Shown in pieces: positions 1-5,257 of a DNA stretch of 5,397 nt; within the stretch, counting starts at the first letter, position 1; each line of letters starts with the position of its first letter. This stretch comes from Thermoplasmatales archaeon ex4484_36. Its GTDB lineage: Archaea; Thermoplasmatota; Penumbrarchaeia; Penumbrarchaeales; EX4484-36. A program made the translations under genes and the position numbers. The notes under the pieces are model-generated. The model had not been told where the DNA came from. It did no database searches and saw only the letters and a program-made list of their open reading frames with translations. The stretch is taken from the NCBI GenBank assembly GCA_002254765.1, contig NJDV01000109.1, positions 1 through 5,397 of the forward strand, given 5' to 3'.

Positions 1-8
1 ATATATTC

Positions 9-302
9 CTAATCGGCCATTTGGCCGAACTGATTCCAGAGTACTACACTACCGCGATATAGAATGTGATATGAGTCAGCCGCCACGAGCGTTTCTCCCA
101 GCTTATCGCGCAATGCGCGCAGGAGAGGGGGAACGTGTGAAGGGTGGTATAGGTGTGGATGAGCACAAAGTGTAGAGTTTGTAGGAATAGTGTATGGCGT
201 TCCGTTATGCAAATTCCTAACGACTGTGAAAACGAGCTGGGTAGAAGTGAATGAAAAAATTAATCTGGAACAATGGAGTTTCCAGATTTTTGTAAATTTC
301 AT
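9..302 (-). CDS. doubtful small hypothetical protein (about 97 aa)
   Basis: An open frame of about 97 codons starts at ATG 302; a TTG one codon earlier at 305 is also possible. The product has a basic N-terminus, then a hydrophobic, Ser/Thr-rich stretch (SRLIFSFTSTQLVFTVV, roughly residues 12-28), and ends in a more ordinary, charged C-terminus containing RALRDKLGETLVAADS. I do not recognise any family. A weak TATA-like GTTATAAA (318-325, minus strand) lies only about 20 bases before the ATG, closer than in the other promoters here, and no ribosome-binding site is obvious. A hairpin followed by T's on the opposite strand (262-291) overlaps its first codons, which argues against coding. It may be a chance frame or a gene remnant. 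Confidence 0.2.
   Translation of the reverse strand: MKFTKIWKLHCSRLIFSFTSTQLVFTVVRNLHNGTPYTIPTNSTLCAHPHLYHPSHVPPLLRALRDKLGETLVAADSYHILYRGSVVLWNQFGQMAD
13..28. repeat. short perfect inverted repeat
   Basis: TCGGCCA and TGGCCGA form a 7-bp inverted repeat around a two-base centre; as a hairpin this gives six pairs and a four-base loop. It overlaps the last codons of the doubtful 302-9 frame, just before its TAG stop. No T-run follows on the minus strand, so a role as a terminator is not supported. Confidence 0.35.
262..291 (+). terminator. hairpin followed by a short T-run (terminator-like, + strand)
   Basis: AATCTGGAA (262-270) and TTCCAGATT (280-288) form a perfect 9-bp stem with a 9-base loop. 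The T's at 287-291 make the right arm run into a five-T tract on the plus strand. This resembles a bacterial intrinsic terminator. Archaeal terminators depend mostly on T-tracts rather than stems, and no plausible plus-strand gene lies upstream, so its role is uncertain. Confidence 0.3.
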
Positions 303-342
303 CAATTCTGATCTCTGTTTATAACATTCAACGATAATTATC

Positions 343-537
343 TCATAGCCTATCTGCCCGCATAACCTGATTTTGCAGTTGCTTGTCTACCCCTCCGATT
401 GAACAGAAGGTTATAACTTCTTGGACACTCCTCCCAATAGCCAAATTCTGAAACCCTTCAGGAATTGATCTCCCCTTCCCCTCCTCTATTTGCTCTACAA
501 ACCCCACCCACACCTTTCTGTCAATGAACTTTGTTAC
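343..537 (-). pseudogene. protein-like open frame without a proper start (64 codons)
   Basis: Between the stop TAA at 540-538 and the stop TGA at 345-343 one minus-strand frame stays open for 64 codons. Its content looks protein-like, with KFIDRKVWVGFVEQIEEGKG near the start and RSVQEVITFCSIGG further on. There is no ATG; the first usable start is a GTG at 513, giving about 55 residues. It reads one frame away from the abnormal end of the aminotransferase frame and overlaps it by a few codons. I cannot assign a family. It may be the 3' remnant of a gene whose 5' part was lost at the junction near 600, or a chance open frame. Confidence 0.2.
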
Positions 538-592
538 TTACTGAATAGTAAATCCCCCCTCCTAACGGTGCTTTATAACGGTCTTCCCACTG

Positions 593-612
593 CCCCGGGG
601 GGATCCCCGGGG
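593..612. repeat. GC palindrome cluster at the aminotransferase break
   Basis: Two CCCCGGGG octamers (593-600 and 605-612) flank and overlap the perfect 10-bp palindrome GGGGATCCCC (599-608). This is where aminotransferase homology ends on the minus strand and where composition drops from GC-rich to AT-richer. Such a motif can promote rearrangement and can also cause sequencing or assembly errors. Confidence 0.6.
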
Positions 613-1556
613 TGAGAGCTACACGGGCCTTCTCAATGAGCGTTTCAGTGAGATCCATAGAGGGCACGGGCTGGTCGTAATGGAAGAAGGCGTAGAAGGT
701 CCCGTGGGGAGGCCTCAAAGTTACCCCGGGCATATTGTTGAGCCCTTCAACCACCTTATCCCTCCTTCTCCTGAAGGCCTTCACCATCTCATTCAAGTAG
801 TCCTGCGGCCCCTCCAAAGCGGCAAGGGCCCCCGCCTGAACGAAGGGGGGGAGACATGTCAGCGTGTGCTGCTGGACCCTCAGGATATCGTTTATATGCT
901 CCTCGGGGGCCGCAACCCACCCCACCCTCCACCCGGGCATGGAGTAGGACTTTGAGAAGCTCGATACGGTGATGGTGCGCTCTTCCATCCCCGGGAGTGT
1001 GGCTATGGATATGTGCTCACCCTCGTAGACTATCTTCTCGTAGGTCTCGTCCGCCACAACGTAGAAGTCGTGGTCCACCGCCAGGTCAGCGATGAGCTTC
1101 AAGTGCTCCCTGCGAAGGACGCCCCCGGTGGGGTTGGCGGGGGTGTTCAAAATGAGGATTCTCGTTCTGCTGTTCACAGCCTCCTTCAGCTTCTCCGGAA
1201 GGAAGGAGAACTCCTCTAAGGGGTCAAGCCTCACCTTCACCGCCCTTCCGGAGGCCATCATGACCATGGGCTCGTAGGAGACCCAGCAGGGGTCGGGCAG
1301 AATCACCTCCTCCCCGGGGTCCACAAGGCTTTGAAGTGCAGCGTAGAGGGCGAACTTCGCTGTAGTGATGAGGATGTTCTTCTCGGTGAAGTCGAGGCCC
1401 CTCTCCTGGTAAAGCCTTGATATAGCCTCCCTGAGGGGGAGGATCCCCCGGGATGGGGCGTACTTGGTTTTCCCCTCCCGGAGCGCCTCTATAGCCGCCT
1501 CAACCACGTGTGGTGGGGTGGGAAAGTCTGGCTCTCCTATGGTAAAGGAGAGCACG

Positions 1557-1668
1557 TCCATACCCTTCCTCCTGAGTTCTCTCACCCTGTCAGTGAGCTT
1601 GATGGTGAGCGATCCATACCCTTCCTCCTGAGTTCTCTCACCCTGTCAGTGAGCTTGATGGTGAGCGA
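1557..1668. repeat. perfect 56-bp tandem duplication
   Basis: Positions 1557-1612 and 1613-1668 are identical over all 56 bases, and the match ends at both outer borders (G versus A before, T versus C after). The unit lies inside the aminotransferase coding sequence and encodes part of its N-terminal arm, ending at the GMD that precedes VLSF. Since 56 is not a multiple of three, the extra copy breaks the frame. Removing one copy joins GMD directly to VLSFTIGEPDF, exactly as expected for the family. Confidence 0.97.
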
Positions 1669-1730
1669 CGGGGGGATGTCCTTGATCCGCTGGGCCACCA
1701 TTTAGACCACGCCCCCCTATCGGGAAGTAG

Positions 1731-1739
1731 TATTTTAGG
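1731..1739 (-). promoter_or_regulatory. probable TATA box of the aminotransferase gene
   Basis: CCTAAAATA on the minus strand is centred about 34 bases before ATG 1701. Archaeal transcription usually starts about 26 bases after the box centre, giving a leader of only some 7 bases. A second AT-rich candidate, ATTTAAAT (about 1758-1765), would give a leader near 35 bases that includes the G-run and GTGGTCTA just before the ATG, which only weakly resemble a ribosome-binding site. Confidence 0.4.
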
Positions 1740-1781
1740 TTTATTCACATAATTCTCATTTAAATTTAGTATACGCAGACC

Positions 1782-2297
1782 TCATTGAGGAGGTAAGTAC
1801 AGAGGATTTATTTCGTTACATTTTGGACAATTTACAAGCTCTTCATTATAGATATTGCCACATTGTGGGCAACGTATCTTGACTATTTCTTTAACTCCCT
1901 CTTTCATTTCTGTTATTTGTTGTTTGTAGGGAATAGATTCAGACTCTTGACTGTGGGGAGCGGAAGATATAGAATAACCGTGATACAACCCTTGATTTCT
2001 GGGCCCCCTCTCGTATATGATGATATGGGAAGGTTGAGGTGGGGTCTGAAAATCCTCTTCTTCGTTTTTTAATATTAGTCCAACTAATACCATGATAATT
2101 CCCACAATAATACCAATCGCATAGCATAATTCCATTGTCACAGCATATTCATAGTCAGCCTGGGCTTCAGGATCAAGGGCTCTTTCTAACTGTCCCAAAG
2201 GGGTCTGATAATCCCTAACGGTGTTATATGCGACAAGAAAAAGAACTCCACTTCCAATAAGTAAAAATGCTCCAACTATTACTAACCAAGTCTTCAT
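1782..2297 (-). CDS. hypothetical two-helix membrane protein with C-terminal zinc ribbon
   Basis: This is a 171-residue protein of unknown function. Two hydrophobic segments are clear: residues about 4-24 (WLVIVGAFLLIGSGVLFLVA) and 58-76 (CYAIGIIVGIIMVLVGLIL). A polar, acidic loop of about 33 residues lies between them, probably outside the cell. The second helix is followed by KNEEE and a Pro/Ser/Tyr-rich linker. The C-terminus is a zinc ribbon with C143, C146, C157 and C160 (CPQCG, ten residues between the pairs, then CPKC), which should be cytoplasmic. ATG 2297 is the natural start because the first helix begins right after MKT. Codons are rich in ATA, TTA and AAT, and GC (about 40%) is well below that of tiaS. 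The gene lies 46 bp downstream of tiaS and 80 bp upstream of the aminotransferase, with its own promoter. Such zinc-ribbon tails are common in archaeal membrane proteins; a scaffold or sensor role is only a guess. Confidence 0.8.
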   Translation of the reverse strand: MKTWLVIVGAFLLIGSGVLFLVAYNTVRDYQTPLGQLERALDPEAQADYEYAVTMELCYAIGIIVGIIMVLVGLILKNEEEDFQTPPQPSHIIIYERGPRNQGLYHGYSISSAPHSQESESIPYKQQITEMKEGVKEIVKIRCPQCGNIYNEELVNCPKCNEINPLYLPPQ

Positions 2298-2304
2298 CTT
2301 GATA

Positions 2305-2326
2305 TATTACATCGTTCGCTGTAATA
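2305..2326. promoter_or_regulatory. inverted repeat overlapping a promoter (possible operator)
   Basis: TATTACA (2305-2311) and TGTAATA (2320-2326) form a perfect 7-bp inverted repeat with an 8-base spacer. The outer arm overlaps the TATA-like box of the 171-residue membrane protein gene and the inner arm reaches to within 8 bases of its ATG. A dimeric repressor bound here would block TBP binding or the transcription start, a common archaeal arrangement. No regulator gene is visible in the window. Confidence 0.4.
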
Positions 2327-2332
2327 AAACTT
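2323..2332 (-). promoter_or_regulatory. probable TATA box of the zinc-ribbon membrane protein gene
   Basis: AAGTTTTATT on the minus strand is centred about 30 bases before ATG 2297. This spacing predicts a transcript beginning within a few bases of the start codon, that is, leaderless, in line with the absence of a ribosome-binding site before this ATG. Confidence 0.45.
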
Positions 2333-2343
2333 ACGATATTTCT

Positions 2344-3600
2344 TTATTGTAGATTGTAGGAGGTAGGGCAACATCTCATAAATCTAGCTCTCTCCTCATC
2401 CCCCATGAGCTTCAGGGGGCGGCTTAAATGCCTTCTGGCGGAGACGGCCGCTTCGTAGAGCCCCTCAAGGTGCCTCCTTTCAACGACCCTGTATTCGGCC
2501 GCATCTTTACCAGCCCTCCTCCCGCACCTTGGACACCTCTCAAGGTTGAGGGTGCCCGGGTAGCTGTCTACAGATCCCGCCGCTACCACCCTGTCCCCCG
2601 GGCGAAGCTGCATGAGGATGTCTCTCAGCTCCCCTGTTTGCCTGTAGGCGGCAAGGGTTATCTCAAACCCTCCCTCCCCCCTGGCCGTGACAAAGGCGTG
2701 TCCTCCCCTCTCCCTTCGGGGATGCCCGGCGACGGTGGCGGGTAAGAGGTAGGAGCCTCCCGGGGCCGGCTCAGAACCCTGCAAGGGTATGAGATGATGG
2801 TCACTCCCCTGATTGGTGAGATAGATGAGGTATCCCGGGTGATCCTCTAAGGTCAGGTGCCCGTAGGCATCCTTGAGCTCTTCGGGGTTTGTGCCCCTCA
2901 CCCCTATAAGGACAGGGCAGGGTGTGGAGGGTCTTATACAGATGTGCCGATTGAGAGGGTCGTAGTTGTTGAAGGTGGAGGGGAAGAGCCTCTCCAGCTC
3001 CTTGACCTCATCCTCTCTGACAGCCCTCTCCCTCCCCCACATCTCCTCTTTCCTGTAAGCTAGGATCTCGTAGGTGTGTCCCATCCCCCTCCAGGCGGAT
3101 GCGCAGGCGGCCCCAATGACGCCCCTACCCCCCCACCAGAGGGCCCCAGCATCCGTGAGGTATCCCTCTGCCACCTCCCTCTTTACGATTCCCCTAACCC
3201 CCTTGAAGTATAGCTCCTCCGGGGGCTGCACCTCCCCCACCACGCACCCGGGGGAGTTCTCCCTCCACCTCCTTCCCTCCTCCTCAAGCGCTTCTCTTAC
3301 AACCTCAAGAAGGTCCTCAGGGTCCACTCTTCCCTCCCCCCTCTCCCACGCGGTGATCTCCTCCCCATCTCTCTCACCGATAGGAAACCTCCTTCCCCCG
3401 CCCTTCTTTGCAAGGAAGAAGATGGTGGCGCCGTTCCCTCTGGTCTTCCAAGGGACGGTAGGGTTGAGCCTGACGAGTCTCGGGTAGCCTACAAGGGCGT
3501 ACTCCTCCTTCAGGGAGGAGAGGAGGGTGTAGGTGAGGTGGGTGGTACACCCCCCTTCTGGGGAGTCTGTGTCGTCGATGGCCACGAACACTTCCTGCAC
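2344..3600 (-). CDS. tiaS: tRNA(Ile2) 2-agmatinylcytidine synthase TiaS
   Basis: TiaS uses ATP and agmatine to convert C34 of the CAU anticodon of tRNA(Ile2) to agmatidine, so that the tRNA reads AUA. It is the archaeal counterpart of bacterial TilS and acts in the cytoplasm. The 418 residues are close to the usual length. The N-terminal kinase-like domain has AIDDTDS (7-13), CTTHL (18-22) and RLNPTVPWKTRGNGA (44-58). The middle contains GVIGAACASAW (160-170), TYEILAYR (176-183), FNNYDPLNRHICIRPSTPCP (210-229) and VLIGVRG (230-236). An OB-fold-like part (about 285-352) and a single CPRCG (356-360) follow, then the family's SARRHLSRPLK (387-397). The second cysteine pair normally expected between CPRCG and SARRHL is absent; only C410-C411 lie near the end. 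GTG 3600 is chosen because a TATA-like box is centred 27 bases upstream; GTG codons at residues 4 and 6 are alternatives. Confidence 0.95.
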   Translation of the reverse strand: MQEVFVAIDDTDSPEGGCTTHLTYTLLSSLKEEYALVGYPRLVRLNPTVPWKTRGNGATIFFLAKKGGGRRFPIGERDGEEITAWERGEGRVDPEDLLEVVREALEEEGRRWRENSPGCVVGEVQPPEELYFKGVRGIVKREVAEGYLTDAGALWWGGRGVIGAACASAWRGMGHTYEILAYRKEEMWGRERAVREDEVKELERLFPSTFNNYDPLNRHICIRPSTPCPVLIGVRGTNPEELKDAYGHLTLEDHPGYLIYLTNQGSDHHLIPLQGSEPAPGGSYLLPATVAGHPRRERGGHAFVTARGEGGFEITLAAYRQTGELRDILMQLRPGDRVVAAGSVDSYPGTLNLERCPRCGRRAGKDAAEYRVVERRHLEGLYEAAVSARRHLSRPLKLMGDEERARFMRCCPTSYNLQ

Positions 3601-3621
3601 CGTTTGGTAGCAGAGGAGAGA

Positions 3622-3631
3622 GGGTTAAAAG
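3622..3631 (-). promoter_or_regulatory. probable TATA box of tiaS
   Basis: CCTTTTAACC on the minus strand is centred about 27 bases before GTG 3600, predicting a transcript that begins at or next to the start codon. It lies in the 47-bp gap between the stop of the envelope protein gene (3648) and tiaS, so tiaS probably has its own promoter. Confidence 0.5.
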
Positions 3632-3647
3632 GTTTATGTTGGCGCCT

Positions 3648-4265
3648 TCACTCCTCCCCTTTCAGTATGGCGCCGCACTCGGGGCAGTATTCGGCGTCCT
3701 TCTCCACCGGAGCGCCGCACTCAGGGCAGTTCACGAAGTCGTCCATGAGAGAGTGTTCAATCACCTCCCCGGGGGTAGCTGCCGGGACCTCCTCTTCCAG
3801 CTCCTCCCTCCCCAGGGTCTTTGCTCTCAGGTAGAGCAGGAGGGCAACTATCACAACAAGGGCTGCGATACCGACCCCTGCGTAGAGAGCCAGCGGGCTC
3901 TTCTCCCCGGCCTCCTCTGCCGGGAACTCGTTCTTGTTGTTGGGGTCTGTTCCCTTCTCTATCTCCTCAAGGTCGGAGTATCCGTCCCCGTCGGTGTCGG
4001 AGAGGTCCGGCCTAGTGTGGTTCAGATACTCCTCAAGGTTGGTCAGTCCGTCCCCGTCCTCGTCCCTTGAGGCGTCCTCGGGGTTTAATGGGTCCAGGAA
4101 AGAGTACCTCTCCTCGTAGCTGTTGGGAAGCCCGTCGGAGTCGTAGTCCTCCACTACGGGGTATACTGTGGTGAAGCTTATGTTTATAACCGGGGCGGTG
4201 TTGCCGTGCTCATCCTTCAGCCCTTCTATGACAAGGTGGTAGAGAGTCCCGGGGCTGAGAGGAGA
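3648..4265 (-). CDS. C-terminal piece of a split envelope protein: Ig-like end, calcium-binding repeats, membrane helix, zinc ribbon (piece 3 of 3)
   Basis: The frame is readable from about 4265. It first encodes SPLSPGTLYHLVIEG and LKDEHGNTAPVINISFTTV, the last strands of a bacterial Ig-like (Big_5) domain. A GTG at 4154 is the first start codon of a 168-residue stand-alone frame, but it lies inside continuing homology and is probably not a true start. Counting from that GTG, three DxDxDG loops (D3-D7, D31-D35, D53-D57) mark thrombospondin type 3-like calcium-binding repeats. A membrane helix spans about 87-109 (LALYAGVGIAALVVIVALLLY) and is followed by RAK, so the repeats lie outside and the tail inside. 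The tail ends in a zinc ribbon (C143, C146, C157, C160). The piece joins the upstream Ig-like part across a frame break near 4262. It precedes tiaS by 47 bp. The domain reading is firm; function (surface or adhesion-type protein) is inferred. Confidence 0.8.
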   Translation of the reverse strand, partial: SPLSPGTLYHLVIEGLKDEHGNTAPVINISFTTVYPVVEDYDSDGLPNSYEERYSFLDPLNPEDASRDEDGDGLTNLEEYLNHTRPDLSDTDGDGYSDLEEIEKGTDPNNKNEFPAEEAGEKSPLALYAGVGIAALVVIVALLLYLRAKTLGREELEEEVPAATPGEVIEHSLMDDFVNCPECGAPVEKDAEYCPECGAILKGEE

Positions 4266-5257
4266 GAGGAGGAGTAGACAAGCTGTGGGGGTGTGGTGTC
4301 GGGGGGGAGGATCACCAGGGTGAAAGCGCTCACGTTGAGGTTCCCCGCTACGTCGCGCACCCAGACTGTCAGGAGGTAGGTGCCCTCCTGAAGGTCCTGG
4401 GCATTGATCATCTCTCCAGAACCCTGAAGGGAGAGCCCCTCCCCCTCAAGGCTCCAGTTCAGACTGTATATGGGGGAGGAGTCCTCTGTAAGGATCTCAG
4501 CTGAGAGATTGTAGGGGGCTAAAGCGGGAGAGTCTATACCCTGGATGGTGATCTCAGGGGGGTAGGGATCGTATCTGAAGGTGAGCTCCTCCGAGAAGGG
4601 TCCGAAGTTCCCCGAGGGGTCCACGGCCCTCATTCTGATCACGTTGACCCCGGGGACGAAGTTTACAAAGACTGTGAAGTTCTCAAGGTGTGCTGTTGCG
4701 TTGAGAAGAAGGAGGTCGTTCCTGTAGACCTCAACCAGCGCCCACTCCTCCCCCGGAACCTTCCCCCTTATGAGCACCCCTGAGAGGTTCACTATACCGC
4801 TGGTGGGCAGGAAGACCTCTCCGAGGAAGGTGTAGTTCAGAACGGGTGCTGGAGGAGGTATGGTGTCAAGGGTGGAGGCCCGAAGGAGCGCCGGTGCGGA
4901 GGGGAGCCCTGCATCGTCCCAGGCCACCACCATCACAGTGTATTCTGTATCGGGCCGAAGGCCCGTTATGTTGTAGCTCTTCTCCCCGGATGAGAGGTTC
5001 GCCAACGCTTCCGATGGCGGATTGAGGTGGACAGAGTAGTTCATGACATCGTCTGATGGGGATGGATCCCACTCCACCAGAAGGAAGTCCTCCCCGCTCA
5101 CCGCCCGGAGGTTCTCGGGAGGCTCCGGCGGGGTGACGTCCAGGGTCGTAGCAGAGATCACAGGTGTGAATGGGGAGTAGTTGGGAACAATATCGGCAGA
5201 CCTCATCCGGAAATAGTAGGTGGTCTCCTCCGCAAGCCCCTCCACTCTGTAGAAGCT
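4226..5257 (-). CDS. middle piece of a split envelope protein: fibronectin type III and Ig-like domains (piece 2 of 3)
   Basis: The homologous frame runs from about 5257 (SFYRVEGLAEETTYYFRMRS) to a premature TAG at 4226; the GTG at 5245 is only an internal valine codon. Numbering from that GTG, residues 1-35 finish a fibronectin type III domain. Residues 37-127 form a second one (EPPENLRAV, LLVEWDPSPSDDV, ITGLRPDTEYTVMVVAWDDA). Residues about 130-228 and 229-312 look like two further Ig-like domains (NVIRMRAVDPSGN; GTYLLTVWVRDVAGN). DTTPPQLVYSS (316-326) opens a Big_5 domain that breaks off, with a frameshifted tail LSTTLS. There are eleven N-x-S/T sequons and no cysteine, which suits an extracellular glycosylated protein. 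Frame breaks at both ends (near 5258 and 4262) separate it from the flanking pieces of what must be one gene. Confidence 0.8.
   Translation of the reverse strand, partial: SFYRVEGLAEETTYYFRMRSADIVPNYSPFTPVISATTLDVTPPEPPENLRAVSGEDFLLVEWDPSPSDDVMNYSVHLNPPSEALANLSSGEKSYNITGLRPDTEYTVMVVAWDDAGLPSAPALLRASTLDTIPPPAPVLNYTFLGEVFLPTSGIVNLSGVLIRGKVPGEEWALVEVYRNDLLLLNATAHLENFTVFVNFVPGVNVIRMRAVDPSGNFGPFSEELTFRYDPYPPEITIQGIDSPALAPYNLSAEILTEDSSPIYSLNWSLEGEGLSLQGSGEMINAQDLQEGTYLLTVWVRDVAGNLNVSAFTLVILPPDTTPPQLVYSSSLLSAPGLSTTLS

Larger units (their letters stand above)
1..592. other. AT-richer segment without a recognisable gene
   Basis: This stretch lies beyond the point where the aminotransferase homology ends. 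By eye its GC is about 40-48% in the rows counted, against roughly 57-68% in tiaS rows. No open frame on either strand matches a family I know. It holds two weak minus-strand open frames (302-9 and 537-343) and two small hairpins (13-28 and 262-288), listed separately. No tRNA T-arm motif, CRISPR-type repeat or transposase motif is visible. It could be an intergenic region, a decayed gene, or DNA brought next to the aminotransferase by rearrangement or misassembly. Confidence 0.5.
521..1701 (-). pseudogene. PLP-dependent class I/II aminotransferase (aspartate-type), disrupted at both ends
   Basis: This is a fold-type I aminotransferase that would move an amino group from an amino acid to a 2-oxo acid in the cytoplasm. 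The natural start is ATG 1701, giving MVAQRIKDIPPSLTIKLTDR, the usual N-terminal arm. A 56-bp tandem duplication (1557-1668) shifts the frame after residue 30, and the reading stops at TGA 1584-1582. The rest is open from GTG 1585 (354 codons to TGA 523-521). In that piece IGEPDF is at 16-21, NTPANPTGG at 147-155, and the PLP-N1 aspartate D179 lies in ADETYEK. The Schiff-base lysine is K212 in SFSKSYSMPGWRVGW. Homology fades after ALTPGIP (about residue 329); the last ~25 residues are foreign. The expected end, with the arginine that binds the substrate carboxylate (Arg386 in the E. coli enzyme), is missing. The family is clear, the exact substrate is not, and the product is probably inactive if the sequence is correct. 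Confidence 0.85.

Noticed and set aside
71..175. Plus-strand 34-codon frame starting MSQPPRAF.
   Set aside because: Too short, no promoter or ribosome-binding site, no recognisable motif.
580..597. RGSGKT, a P-loop-like reading in one minus-strand frame below the aminotransferase break.
   Set aside because: The frame closes after a few more codons, no Walker B or other ATPase motif follows, and such a short match is expected by chance in GC-rich DNA.
593..612. CCCGGGGATCC resembles a SmaI/BamHI cloning polylinker, hinting at vector sequence.
   Set aside because: The match ends after GGATCC; the flanking polylinker sites do not follow. The bases on one side still encode the conserved ALTPG of the aminotransferase.
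1611..1614. GATC exactly at the border of the two 56-bp copies, suggesting a restriction-ligation chimera.
   Set aside because: The outer borders of the repeat carry no GATC, so ligation of GATC ends cannot explain the junction; the site arises by chance from the fusion.
2346..2359. ATTGTAG repeated twice at the end of tiaS.
   Set aside because: Only two 7-base copies in AT-rich DNA; no array or mobile-element end is associated.
3074..3487. Long plus-strand frames opposite tiaS and the other genes, for example 137 codons here.
   Set aside because: Their products are Pro/Ser/Leu-rich antisense translations of purine-rich minus-strand genes with clear homology; they are shadows.
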